DNA of 49,245 nt from Acidobacteriaceae bacterium (lineage in GTDB: Bacteria > Acidobacteriota > Terriglobia > Terriglobales > Acidobacteriaceae): positions 1 to 49,245 of the forward strand of contig DAHUXR010000021.1 in NCBI GenBank assembly GCA_027307045.1, in the 5' to 3' direction. Under the pieces are notes generated by a model. The model made no database searches, had not been told where the DNA came from, and worked only from the letters and a program-made list of their open reading frames with translations. Every line of letters begins with the position of its first letter. The stretch's first letter is position 1. A program made the translations under genes and the position numbers. Positions 25,879-33,803 of the stretch are shown piece by piece.

Positions 25879-26262
25879 CTAGGGCCTCTGCGCAGGAGTA
25901 TAGGGATTATCGATGACAAACCGCCAGGAACCATCTGCTTGTCGACGAACCACTTCGGTGCTCAGACCTCGCGTCGTTTTGCCAGTTTCGTCTGCTGGAC
26001 CGGGTTCGAGAACCCAATCACCGTGCAACACGGCCAGATTGTCGTCGAACACAATTGCTGAGCGAGTCTGAAGTGACATTCGAGGCCGCCGGGCAAGAAA
26101 ACTCTCATAAGCATCTCGAATCAACTCTTGGCCCGCAACAGGTTGACCATTGACGACGAGGACAGCATTTGACTCATACAGCGCTGCAAGCGCATCAATA
26201 TCGCCTGCATTGAACGCAGCCATGAAGAGAGTATGGATATAAGCAGGATCGTGCTTGTTCAT
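25879..26262 (-). CDS. SnoaL/DUF4440-like (NTF2-fold) protein
   Basis: A small cone-fold protein of 127 residues if the Met at 26262 (MNKHDPAYIH) is used. An ATG 11 codons upstream touches the stop of the preceding gene. FMAAFNAGDIDALAALYES and VVRRQADGSWRFVIDNPY are typical of the NTF2-like/SnoaL-like superfamily, where such proteins bind small molecules or act as isomerase-type enzymes. It is probably the last gene of the operon that begins at 29008. The function in that operon is not known. Confidence 0.8.
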   Translation of the reverse strand: MNKHDPAYIHTLFMAAFNAGDIDALAALYESNAVLVVNGQPVAGQELIRDAYESFLARRPRMSLQTRSAIVFDDNLAVLHGDWVLEPGPADETGKTTRGLSTEVVRRQADGSWRFVIDNPYTPAQRP

Positions 26263-26295
26263 TGAGATGTCCTTGATCGGCGTTTGCAAAAACAC

Positions 26296-27825
26296 TCACT
26301 CGGCTTTGGCTACAAACTCACCGGTCTCAACCTTCCCTGCACGCTTTACCTGCACGAAGATTCGATAGTCACCCGGCTTGGGGAAACCATAAGGAAATGA
26401 AATCTCGGAGGAAGGTACAGCATGGCCCATGTTTTCCATCCCTGCCTTGGCGTTACCGCCTTCGGCCAGATTTACCGCGGCCATGGAAACAGAACCTGCA
26501 GGATGGATGTGCGCAAAAACGTTGCCGTCTGTACTCATGAAAACGGCATGCGCAGCCATGCCCATGTAGGGCTCAAGATCGGCGGCGGGTTTGCCGTCTT
26601 TATCTTCCACGCGAAAGCGGAACCAGTAAGGCTGGTTGACTTTGAAAGGGCGATCTTTGAATGCAAGATCTTTGGAAGAAAGATCTTTGAGGGAAAGGTT
26701 TTTGGAAGAAAGATCGTCGCGCTCCCACGCCATGCGATAGCCGCCGGAAAGCTGCGCGACTTTGTCAGCGGGCGTCAGGTCGACGGAGCCGGCATTGTCG
26801 CCGCTTAGTGCCACGCCGGTAATGGCCGGCAGATTCACGGTGGCAACCTGCGTCTCAGGAAAGCCGGTGTGATGAACGATATCAGCGTAAAGTTTGTATT
26901 GGCCTTCCGGCATGATCGGCAGGTTCACGGCAAAATCGCCGGGCTGGGTCTGGTCCGGATGCAGGTGCAAGAACGCTTTCATATCCGGCATGCGCACAAT
27001 GAAAAGATGCATGAGATGGCCATGGTCTGGGATGAGGTCATCCAGGAGGATGCGATCCGGCTGCTCCGTTCGAAAGCGAGTTGGCTCAGCTTCATTTGGA
27101 TTATCAAGATGCAGACGCAGCACGTTTCCCGCAGTTAGAGAAGGCTGCATATTGGGAAGCCGATAGTTCAGGCGATCATTGGCGCTGGCTTCACTTCCCC
27201 ACCACAGATTGCCCAGGATGAATGCCGCCAGCACGATTGCCGTGGCCACGGCCAGGCCGATGCATCCACGGCGAGCCTGCGCGGGCGCAGGCGTTTCTCC
27301 GCCTTTTAATGCTGCATCGCGCGTGGCCGCAAAGATGATGCCAATAAAGCCCGCAGCCAATGCCAACCCCAGAAATGCCAGCAGAATTCCCAAACTTGTC
27401 TGCATCGGTTGTGAACTGGTAGAGACCGCAGGCAGAGGAACGTCGAGCTGTGCGACGCCTTTTTGTCCCGTGACCTCGATCTGTACCTTCCAGGAGCCGC
27501 GTACCATGATCCACAGATTTCCAGTAAAAAGCTGCGGATCATCTTTCGAGCGCTTTGCGGGATCAGGCAGTGGAGCCATCTTTGCGCCAACGCCGATCAT
27601 GCGTAAGGGCAGGATTTTTATTTCGCTTACATCGTTTGACACGGTGCGAATTTGCACCTGTGCTATGCCCGGCACCACCGCGGGCGGTCGCAATGTGACA
27701 AGCAAGTGGTACGGCCCGGCATAGCCATCAAAATAAACATCTGGGCTGTTGACGTGGGCAGTCCCAGCCAGCGGCAAAAAAAGAAGACAAAGGGCCAAGA
27801 AAACGAAGCGTGTCGCCAGGCGCAT
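26296..27825 (-). CDS. Exported membrane-anchored protein with His-rich motifs, unknown function
   Basis: A 509-residue protein. Signal peptide (FVFLALCLLFLPLAGTAHV) then a beta domain (about 25-135). Two membrane helices follow (about 145-168 and 188-206), then an extracytoplasmic domain with GHLMHLFIVRMPDMKAFLHL and AHAVFMSTDGNVFAHIHPAGS. These Met/His-rich strings recall YtkA/CopC-like metal-binding domains. A translated 15-bp repeat (DLSSK-type pentapeptides) lies near residues 375-400. It is four bases downstream of a polytopic membrane protein. Metal, perhaps copper, handling is an inference; I cannot name the family. Confidence 0.75.
   Translation of the reverse strand: MRLATRFVFLALCLLFLPLAGTAHVNSPDVYFDGYAGPYHLLVTLRPPAVVPGIAQVQIRTVSNDVSEIKILPLRMIGVGAKMAPLPDPAKRSKDDPQLFTGNLWIMVRGSWKVQIEVTGQKGVAQLDVPLPAVSTSSQPMQTSLGILLAFLGLALAAGFIGIIFAATRDAALKGGETPAPAQARRGCIGLAVATAIVLAAFILGNLWWGSEASANDRLNYRLPNMQPSLTAGNVLRLHLDNPNEAEPTRFRTEQPDRILLDDLIPDHGHLMHLFIVRMPDMKAFLHLHPDQTQPGDFAVNLPIMPEGQYKLYADIVHHTGFPETQVATVNLPAITGVALSGDNAGSVDLTPADKVAQLSGGYRMAWERDDLSSKNLSLKDLSSKDLAFKDRPFKVNQPYWFRFRVEDKDGKPAADLEPYMGMAAHAVFMSTDGNVFAHIHPAGSVSMAAVNLAEGGNAKAGMENMGHAVPSSEISFPYGFPKPGDYRIFVQVKRAGKVETGEFVAKAE
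26640..26716 (-). repeat. 15-bp in-frame minisatellite
   Basis: Five imperfect 15-base units, each encoding five residues of the form Asp/Asn-Leu-Ser-x-Lys (DLSSK, NLSLK, DLSSK, DLAFK, DRPFK). The array lies between two beta-strand regions of the His-rich protein and preserves frame. Such arrays vary in copy number between strains. Confidence 0.75.
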
Positions 27826-27829
27826 TGCT

Positions 27830-29008
27830 TTACCGCCTCACCTTTTTAAGCCAGTTGCCCCAGTAAATACCGGCCCACATACTGGCTACCGAGAATAGGA
27901 ATCCCAAGCCCATGTTGCGCCAGAACTCAGCCGGAGTTCGCTCCCAGGGCACAAAAACGTGGTTGACCGTGGGAGATGTAGGCAGCGCGAAGTACGGAAA
28001 ATCAGTGGTGGAAAAGAACCTGTTCCGCGCCATGGACGACATCAAAAACGTCGCAAAGGGCCATTCCGCTGCTATAAGAATCGCCAGAAAAGCCACGCCG
28101 CCAAAAATAGCGTGCTGCCACTTGGGCGCGTCTTTGAACAGAGGTAAAAGCAAATCGAGAAAAAACGCGGGAACGATCAGCAAAAGCGGAAACGGCAGCG
28201 GCACCATGTGCGTGATGTTCTGGTAGACGGGGCCAAGCTTGGGATGCGCGGGAAAGAGCGGGAGCACCCACATGAGAAACAAGACAAAGGCCGAGTAAAT
28301 GCCGGTCATGATAGTGCGCGCCCAGCGATGTGCGGTGACGCGCGCCAGCCCTTCCAGCAAAAGCAGCGTGCCGATTCCGATCACCATGTACGAAATGGCG
28401 CTGTGCAACAAAACGCGGTTCGTGTATTCCAGCTTGAGCGTCATGGTCTGAATCACGATGAAGCCGCCCATCAACAACACGACCCGCTGCAGCTTGGTGC
28501 GTTGTTCCCCGTCGGCGCGGTTGAGGTACGAGGCACCCAGAATCGCGCCGCCCCACATAATTCCCGCAATGCCCAGCGCCAGCAGCATGTGCGGCGGGCT
28601 GATGATCTTTACGTCGAGCCCGTAGGCTTCATGCCACCAGTTATCGAACGGCGCGGAAGTCAGCATGGCGCCGCCACCCCAGGCCGCGATAAAAGCTCCC
28701 AGCGGCGCGCGAAAGCCCAGGACATTTACTGAATTCCGTCGCTCTTCAGTGTCGCCGCCAAAAGTGGTCCGCATGATGACTACGGCAGAGCCAAAAGCGC
28801 CCAGCACCGCCCCAAACTGGATCAGCAGATGAGCGGGCGTCCAGAAGCTGTCACGACCAATGGTTTCATGCCAGGAAATATCCCAATAAAGCCCGGTGGA
28901 AATACACATGGAGGCAATCACATTGGCCCAGACCAGCCACGGTACGGCTTTCGCTCGGGATAAAGTGGTTGGCGTGCTTATGCTCGACGCAGCAGTAATA
29001 GTGCTCAT
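27830..29008 (-). CDS. Polytopic membrane protein with repeated His motif, unknown function
   Basis: A 392-residue protein with about ten hydrophobic helices; I do not recognise the family. Two similar segments occur in the N-terminal half: YWDISWHETIGRDSFWTPAH and DNWWHEAYGLDVKIISPPH. Each has Asp/Trp, His-Glu, Gly, Asp and a final Pro-x-His, spaced alike, which suggests an internal duplication carrying metal or haem ligands at the outer membrane face. The C-terminus is basic (NWLKKVRR). It is followed after four bases by the His-rich exported protein, so the two products probably work together. An 18-bp palindrome lies 55-72 bp upstream. Confidence 0.78.
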   Translation of the reverse strand: MSTITAASSISTPTTLSRAKAVPWLVWANVIASMCISTGLYWDISWHETIGRDSFWTPAHLLIQFGAVLGAFGSAVVIMRTTFGGDTEERRNSVNVLGFRAPLGAFIAAWGGGAMLTSAPFDNWWHEAYGLDVKIISPPHMLLALGIAGIMWGGAILGASYLNRADGEQRTKLQRVVLLMGGFIVIQTMTLKLEYTNRVLLHSAISYMVIGIGTLLLLEGLARVTAHRWARTIMTGIYSAFVLFLMWVLPLFPAHPKLGPVYQNITHMVPLPFPLLLIVPAFFLDLLLPLFKDAPKWQHAIFGGVAFLAILIAAEWPFATFLMSSMARNRFFSTTDFPYFALPTSPTVNHVFVPWERTPAEFWRNMGLGFLFSVASMWAGIYWGNWLKKVRR

Positions 29009-29062
29009 GGACGCGCCCCTTCAGCGAAATCATGCGCTGTTAATGAAGTGGATACAGGATAC

Positions 29063-29080
29063 ACTGAATGGCCATTCAGT
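29063..29080. promoter_or_regulatory. 18-bp perfect palindrome, candidate TetR-type operator
   Basis: ACTGAATGGCCATTCAGT is an exact inverted repeat. The TGAATG-N2-CATTCA core is a shape often bound by TetR/AcrR-family dimers. It sits just upstream of the polytopic membrane protein gene (start 29008). No TetR gene is seen in the window. Confidence 0.55.
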
Positions 29081-29102
29081 CTGAAGGGGGTTCGCAAGGA
29101 AA

Positions 29103-29136
29103 GACCGTTCTTCAACCCTGAGATGGAAGAACGGTC
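29103..29136 (-). terminator. Terminator hairpin, possibly bidirectional
   Basis: An 11-bp perfect stem (GACCGTTCTTC / GAAGAACGGTC) with a 12-nt loop. On the minus strand it is followed by TTTCCTT and lies ten bases past the stop of the small acidic protein. Confidence 0.75.
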
Positions 29137-29145
29137 CTTTAAGCT

Positions 29146-29448
29146 TTAGGCGACTTCCTTTTCATCCTGGCTCTCGTCGTCACGTTCAGATGAATCGCTC
29201 TCGGCCACAGCCCTGGTGTCGACCGATGTATTTTCAGTATTGAGTTCGGCGTCTGTCTGACCCGCCGGCTCAGGCCGGGACTCGTTCAACTTCTGCCCCT
29301 CAACAGAGCTTGCGTTTTGATCGGGTTTTTGCGCCCCTCCGACGCTGCTGAACTTCTTTTCTATGTCTGCTTTTACCTCATCGACTTTTTGGGTGAGTTC
29401 TTCTTTTATCTTTCCGCTCATTTGCTCTTTCATTTTTCCGAAATCCAT
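29146..29448 (-). CDS. Small highly charged protein of unknown function
   Basis: A 100-residue soluble protein. Residues 1-38 are amphipathic and Lys/Glu-rich (MKEQMSGKIKEELTQKVDEV), probably a coiled coil. The rest is acidic, low-complexity and likely disordered (SDSSERDDESQDEKEVA). No family recognised. A good ribosome site (GGAG, seven bases before ATG) and a terminator immediately after the stop support it as real. It may be a stress-type hydrophilic protein, though that is only a composition-based guess. Confidence 0.65.
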   Translation of the reverse strand: MDFGKMKEQMSGKIKEELTQKVDEVKADIEKKFSSVGGAQKPDQNASSVEGQKLNESRPEPAGQTDAELNTENTSVDTRAVAESDSSERDDESQDEKEVA

Positions 29449-29952
29449 TGGTTTCTCCTTTTTTGCGAAACTGTTGTCTGGCTGCCCAGTGCAGAGGTGG
29501 CTACGGGCCCTATTGACAGTGCGGGATGTTTCAATTGGTTGGTGAGTTGGAGAGTAAGCAGTGGCCCGCCTGGATTCAATGGGCGATCACCCTGTTAGGT
29601 GCCGCTCACGAGCCAAACGATGCCAGTGCGCCGGACTTGGCCTGCAAGTAAAATCGTTCTACTCAGCTCCTGAGCAGCAAACACCAAGCCGGAAGATGCA
29701 GTTAGGACCACTTAAACTTCCGCTCTGCTCGTATGCTTCAGACTGCAGATCGATAGCGGCTGGAGAGCACCTGTTGCTCTCAGCCTAAAGTAAACGTAAC
29801 AAGGGGGTATTTGCCTGCTTTAAATATCTCGATTTGCTAAGAGAGTCAAGAAGATTCGCGGTGACAGGCAAACCTCCGGCAACGGGCGCCAAACGAATGC
29901 ACTTCCCCATGCCGGACTTGTACGACACAATGGTTTCGTGGGGCGGAAAGGA
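29449..29952. other. Intergenic interval without a recognised gene
   Basis: Divergent spacer between the small acidic protein and the WD40-like gene. I see no RNA gene or palindrome. The frame at 29561-29788 has no signature. Confidence 0.4.
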
Positions 29953-29958
29953 ATGTTG

Positions 29959-31344
29959 ATGAGGAAGATGCGGCTGTGTCTGTGGCTGTTTCTGGTAGTA
30001 GCGACTCTGGTAGCGGGCCAGGCTAAAAAGGCAGCGCCCGCCGGCGGCGTGGCTTCATCGGCGGCAACGATCTGCGACAAGCCATATGCTGGCGGCGAGG
30101 TTGCCGATGGATGGCCGGAAGGGCCCGTCACCATTCTTTTTCACCGCGAAAAGAGCAAAGCGCCGTGGGCACATAATCCAGCGATCCGCGTGCCCGGATT
30201 GGAGGCCGCCGCGCCGGCCAGCGCGCGCACTCTGGTGTGCGTGATTGAGTCGCAGGTGGAAATGGGGCACTACGACTCCGGCGAGCCGGGATATGCCCCC
30301 TCCTGGGGCACGTTTCTGGTGCGCCTCTCAGACCGCAAGGTTTATTTCATGGGCCGCTCTTTGGATGGAGAGATGCCTCCCCAGGTGAAATACAACAGAG
30401 GCGCGGGCGTGGGCAAAGCTCCAACTGAAATTCTGGTGCGCTGGCTGCGTCTGGTTCTGGAGCAGAAGGTTGCGCGGTTTAAGATGCGGCTCAAGTGGAA
30501 GGAATACGGTGAGGTTTCCGCCATGGCGTTTTCCGGCGACGGTAGCCGCCTGGCGGTGGCGCAAGAGGCACGCCGTTCCAGCAGCGAAGGCATACCGCCT
30601 TCACCCATCACGGTATTCGACCTGGCGACGGGACAGCCCGTGGCAACCATGCACCCGGATTATGCCACCGGCGCAATTGCCGTCTCGAAGTCAGGAAACG
30701 TGGTTGCGACTGAGCGCTATGGCGGCGTCGAAATCTGGGACGTGGCTTCAGGCCGGATGACGCGCAAACTGGAAACCAGCAACGTGAGGTCCATGGTCTT
30801 TGGACCGAATGACATGCTTGGCGTGGCGGGAGACGAAAAGGCCGCGGTGTGGGACGTGAGCGGAAATCGCATTGTGCATTCGGGCACCGGCTCGGTGGTG
30901 GAGCTTTCTCCCGAGGGCGCGTGGCTGGTGATGGGAAAGGGCGCAAAAGGATTTACCGTGCGCGAACTGGAATCAGGGCGTGAGCTGGGAAATTTTCCTG
31001 CTTGCAGCGAGCCAGATAAATGCGTGCCTTCGCGGGACGGCAAGATGATGGTGCGATGGTCCTCACTGGGCGGGGCGATGTATTCGAGCGGCAACCGCGA
31101 AGGAAAGAATCTTGCTCTGCCCAACCTGGGCGTGGGCATTGTGTATGCCGCTGCGCCAACCAGCGACAGCTTTGTGATCGCCAACAACGATGGTATTGCC
31201 GGGGTTGTTTCCGCCAGCGCTCCAGAACCGCGGGCATTCGCCACGGACATGACGAGCATCAAGGCGATTGCTGTCTCGCCGGACGGTAAGCTCGTGGCGC
31301 TGGGAGACAGCAGCGGAATGGTGGAGGTTTGGGAGCTGCGGTGA
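29959..31344 (+). CDS. Exported WD40-type beta-propeller protein
   Basis: An exported protein of about 461 residues. The start at 29959 opens the signal peptide (MRKMRLCLWLFLVVATLVAG) and has AGGA seven bases ahead; ATGs at 29938 and 29953 are alternatives. Residues about 30-170 form a separate N-terminal domain with paired cysteines. Residues about 180-460 hold WD40-like blades: VSAMAFSGDGSRLAVAQE, GGVEIWDVASGRMTRKLE, KAAVWDVSGNRIVHSG and IKAIAVSPDGKLVALGDSSG ending MVEVWELR. Such propellers are binding scaffolds. The partner is unknown. Confidence 0.82.
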   Translation: MRKMRLCLWLFLVVATLVAGQAKKAAPAGGVASSAATICDKPYAGGEVADGWPEGPVTILFHREKSKAPWAHNPAIRVPGLEAAAPASARTLVCVIESQVEMGHYDSGEPGYAPSWGTFLVRLSDRKVYFMGRSLDGEMPPQVKYNRGAGVGKAPTEILVRWLRLVLEQKVARFKMRLKWKEYGEVSAMAFSGDGSRLAVAQEARRSSSEGIPPSPITVFDLATGQPVATMHPDYATGAIAVSKSGNVVATERYGGVEIWDVASGRMTRKLETSNVRSMVFGPNDMLGVAGDEKAAVWDVSGNRIVHSGTGSVVELSPEGAWLVMGKGAKGFTVRELESGRELGNFPACSEPDKCVPSRDGKMMVRWSSLGGAMYSSGNREGKNLALPNLGVGIVYAAAPTSDSFVIANNDGIAGVVSASAPEPRAFATDMTSIKAIAVSPDGKLVALGDSSGMVEVWELR

Positions 31345-31363
31345 AAATTGGCGTTTTGGGGGC

Positions 31364-31897
31364 TTAACAGATGCTAAGAAATTTTTGCTTCCAGAATCCA
31401 GCAACCCTGCCGAGAGCTGCTGAATCGCAAGGTTGAACCCTCAGCCCTTGGGGAAAGCCGATTCCGCCGTGAAAACTTTTGGTCTGTTCCTTTTGCTTGC
31501 TCTTTCTACCTTGATTTTGGGATGTCAAGGAATACGCGTGAACTCTCCAGATGCGGGAACGTCGGGTGATCCTGCAGGAGCCTCTGGCCAGCCAGTGCCG
31601 AAAGAGTTTGTTTATGTTGCCAACCTCAGTAGCTTGAACAATCCCGGTGGCAGCATTTCCGGTTTCGACAGCTTGATCTTTGCTCATGGGCGTCATGCCC
31701 ATGTCGATGAATGCACGCTGCGGAAGGTCTTCTAAATCTGCCAGCGTGGGCCGCACCAGCCCCGCAAGTTGCCGTAAAGCAGTCCTATCGAAGCCCTGCT
31801 GAAGGGCTGCCACTGCCAGATCAGGCAGATCGTCAGACCGGATGCCGCTCAATACCCAGCGCGCCTGTAGAAGTTCAGGATCGACTTTCTCTTTCAT
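31364..31897 (-). pseudogene. 5' fragment of a conserved small gene, fused to unrelated sequence
   Basis: The first 75 or so residues look like a genuine protein (LPDLAVAALQQGFDRTALRQ, LAGLVRPTLADLEDLPQRAF). This pattern is found in small conserved proteins of unknown function associated with Leu/Asp-rich repeats. After about MSKDQA (near 31672) the frame continues only as the antisense of a lipoprotein gene fragment and loses protein character. The natural 3' end is therefore missing. The adjacent + strand gene is cut at the same point. Confidence 0.65.
31469..31668 (+). pseudogene. 5' fragment of a lactonase-fold beta-propeller lipoprotein
   Basis: From a GTG at 31469 the frame reads a lipoprotein signal (LLLALSTLILGC), a Gly/Ser/Pro linker and KEFVYVANLSSLNNPGGSIS, the first strand of a YncE/lactonase-type propeller. 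A similar complete protein is encoded at 36978-38129. After about 31668 the frame enters the antisense of another gene and stops at 31735. Six and a half blades are missing. It is thus a truncated gene facing a truncated gene (31672-31897). Confidence 0.7.
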
Positions 31898-31962
31898 CGC
31901 AAGTCAACATCCACCATACCGCCCACGGACCACGTAGCGCCACTTGTTCCCGACGCTTAAGC

Positions 31963-33006
31963 TCATCTGCCGTTTGCCGTCGCCAGCGGAACCGCCATCG
32001 CCACGCTCCGGATTGGCGCAGACAAGCCCTTCATCAGCCGTGCGAATTCATCAAGGTTGAGCGACTGCGCGCCGTCTGACAATGCGCGCTCCGGACACGG
32101 ATGCACTTCAATGATTAACCCGTCGGCTCCGATGGCCAGAGCCGCGCGGCTGGCGGGAGCGATCAGTTCGCGCTTGCCGGTGCCATGCGATGGGTCGGCG
32201 AGAACAGGAAGATGCGAAAGCTCGCGCACCAGAGCGACGGCGGCAAGATCGAGCGTGTTGCGCGTCATCTCACTTTCAAAGGTCTTGATGCCGCGCTCGC
32301 AGAGCACAACGTTGTCATTACCGCCGGCCAGAAGATATTCCGCCGCGAGCAGCCACTCCTTTACGCTCGCAGACGGGCCGCGCTTGAGCAGGATTGGCTT
32401 CTTGGCTTTGGCAAGCTGGCGCAGCAGGTCATAGTTCTGCATGTTGCGCGCGCCCACCTGAAGCATATCGGCATGGTCACAGATGAGCTGAATGTCATTG
32501 GTGCTCATCACCTCGGTGACCACGGGCAAGCCAACTTCTTCACGGACTTCACGCAGCAGACGCAGCGCCTCAATGCCAAGGCCCTGAAAATCATAGGGCG
32601 AGGTTCGTGGCTTGTATGCGCCGCCGCGCAGCAGCGTTGCGCCAGCGGCTTTGATGGAGCGCGCCGTGGAGAAAAGCTGCTCCCGCGATTCAACCGAGCA
32701 TGGCCCGGCAATCACCACAGCTTCTTCACCACCGATAATGACGCCGCCAACGCCAACCTGCGTGCGTCCGCTCTTGGTTTGCTTGCTCACCAGCTTGAAC
32801 GGGTGCGCGATGGGCACAACGTCTTCTACGCCCGGCGCGGCCTTGAGCGCTTCCAAGGCGACGCGGTTGCCGCCGGAGCCGACCGCGGCCACAATGGCGC
32901 GTTCCGCACCGCGCGTGACATGCGGCTGAAAACCGCATTCGATGACCCGCTCAATTACGTGTTGAAGTTCCGCTTCCGACGAGCCTGCCGCCATATTGAT
33001 GACCAT
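31963..33006 (-). CDS. aroF: 3-deoxy-7-phosphoheptulonate (DAHP) synthase, AroA-Ibeta type
   Basis: First enzyme of the shikimate pathway: condenses phosphoenolpyruvate and erythrose-4-phosphate. The protein is 347 residues from the Met at 33006; an upstream Met at 33060 is unlikely. A ferredoxin-like regulatory domain covers about 1-70, as in the Thermotoga enzyme. The barrel has AGPCSVESREQ (metal Cys), LRGGAYKPRTSPY, LQVGARNMQN, LLKRGPSAS, DPSHGTGKRELI (metal His) and IIEVHPCPERALSDGAQSL (metal Glu/Asp). The N-terminal domain normally mediates allosteric inhibition by Tyr/Phe. It is downstream of chorismate mutase and of the Phe/Tyr attenuator. Confidence 0.95.
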   Translation of the reverse strand: MVINMAAGSSEAELQHVIERVIECGFQPHVTRGAERAIVAAVGSGGNRVALEALKAAPGVEDVVPIAHPFKLVSKQTKSGRTQVGVGGVIIGGEEAVVIAGPCSVESREQLFSTARSIKAAGATLLRGGAYKPRTSPYDFQGLGIEALRLLREVREEVGLPVVTEVMSTNDIQLICDHADMLQVGARNMQNYDLLRQLAKAKKPILLKRGPSASVKEWLLAAEYLLAGGNDNVVLCERGIKTFESEMTRNTLDLAAVALVRELSHLPVLADPSHGTGKRELIAPASRAALAIGADGLIIEVHPCPERALSDGAQSLNLDEFARLMKGLSAPIRSVAMAVPLATANGR

Positions 33007-33026
33007 GAGAAAAACTCCTGTGAAAA

Positions 33027-33090
33027 AGCAATTAGCAAATAGCAATTGGCAATTAGCCAAACCAAGCAGTTGGTAATTAGTAATTGGCCA
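33027..33090 (-). repeat. Heptanucleotide repeats between aroF and chorismate mutase
   Basis: On the + strand AGCAATT, AGCAAAT, AGCAATT, GGCAATT, AGCC, then AGCAGTT, GGTAATT, AGTAATT, GGCC. An A-rich array with a similar 7-base period (CCAAAAT type) follows to about 33140. It occupies the spacer inside the aromatic operon. Confidence 0.7.
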
Positions 33091-33196
33091 AAATCAAAAC
33101 CACGATCAAAATCAAAATCCAAAAATCCAAAATCCAAACCGTTAATCGAAACTTTCTGGCGGTGCGGCATCGTTCTCGAGCGCACTATAATTTTGG

Positions 33197-33526
33197 TCAC
33201 GGCCGAACCCTTACTGTTGCTTCTCCGCTCTGCTCCTCCATGCGCTCTGTGCCCAGGCGACGCGTTTCGCGGATGATCCCGGAGAAAATGTCGGTGATGC
33301 TCTGTTCGTCGAGCGGGCCGGTATTCTTTTCCACCATACGGGCCAGTACCTGGCGTTCACGATTGCCGTCGTAAGCAGGCAGGCCCGAGGCCACCTTGAT
33401 GGAGGCAATTTCACAGGCGATGGCGGCGCGCTGATTGAGCAGGCGAAGCAGTTCGGTATCGAGCGCGTCAATCTGTCGGCGCCAGTCGTCAAGAGTTTTG
33501 TCGCCGGTAACGTTTTGTAAGCCCAC
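33197..33526 (-). CDS. aroQ: Chorismate mutase (AroQ class)
   Basis: Converts chorismate to prephenate, the entry to Phe and Tyr synthesis. The 109-residue all-alpha protein starts with GTG, with AGGAG placed seven bases upstream. LDDWRRQIDALDTELLRLLNQR is the first AroQ helix with the catalytic Arg. VLARMVEKNTGPLDEQSITDIFSGIIRETRRL is the last helix pair. A variable C-terminal tail follows. DAHP synthase is next on the same strand, 190 bp away. Transcription starts upstream at about 33797 and passes a leader peptide and an attenuator hairpin. Confidence 0.92.
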   Translation of the reverse strand: MGLQNVTGDKTLDDWRRQIDALDTELLRLLNQRAAIACEIASIKVASGLPAYDGNRERQVLARMVEKNTGPLDEQSITDIFSGIIRETRRLGTERMEEQSGEATVRVRP

Positions 33527-33649
33527 AAAAAAGCTCCTAAAGCGAAAAGTAGTGGTTCAATTTGTTTGATGTTCATCGCTACGCCATCCGCCCGCCCCCA
33601 ACACCGGCGTGCGCCTTCGGGCACCTGGCTTGCGATGAACGTCCAAAGC

Positions 33650-33678
33650 AAAAACCGCGACCCTTTGGGGATCGCGGC
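33650..33678 (-). terminator. Attenuator terminator of the aromatic operon
   Basis: On the minus strand GCCGCGATCCCC, loop AAA, GGGTCGCGG then TTTTT. The stem has six G/C-rich pairs, one bulged U and three more pairs. It lies 39 nt after the leader-peptide stop and 124 nt before chorismate mutase, which is the position of an attenuator. An alternative pairing of its 5' arm with 33735-33745 (GGGTAGCGGC) would destroy it. Confidence 0.85.
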
Positions 33679-33716
33679 TTGCGGTGATTTATGATGACTA
33701 ACTTCTTATTGCATTG

Positions 33717-33794
33717 TCAGCACAGATCCGCGTCGCCGCTACCCGTAAAGTGGTAGCGGTAAGTAAACGCGAAAGTAAATCGGCTGGCGTGCAT
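33717..33794 (-). CDS. Phe/Tyr-rich leader peptide of the chorismate mutase-DAHP synthase operon
   Basis: A 25-residue frame starting MHASRFTFAFTYRYHF and ending in a 9-residue tail. Phe occurs at 6, 8, 10 and 16, Tyr at 12 and 14: six aromatic amino acids in eleven residues. This is the design of pheL-type leader peptides, in which ribosome stalling at low charged tRNA(Phe)/tRNA(Tyr) prevents termination. A hairpin (33736-33759) overlaps its Tyr codons and a terminator follows. The ATG is only about three bases from the predicted transcription start, so translation would be nearly leaderless, as known for trpL of Sinorhizobium. Confidence 0.75.
   Translation of the reverse strand: MHASRFTFAFTYRYHFTGSGDADLC
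33736..33759 (-). promoter_or_regulatory. Attenuator 1:2 (pause) hairpin
   Basis: CCGCTACC pairs exactly with GGTAGCGG across an 8-nt loop. The 5' arm contains leader codons 13-14 (Arg, Tyr), so a ribosome stalled at the preceding Phe/Tyr codons would cover it and free the 3' arm for antitermination. Confidence 0.7.
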
Positions 33795-33803
33795 GCTCAG
33801 CGG

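Noticed and set aside
33211-33651. 146-codon minus frame reading through the attenuator region
   Set aside because: Shifts frame relative to chorismate mutase, which has a clear family match and a good start signal at 33526.
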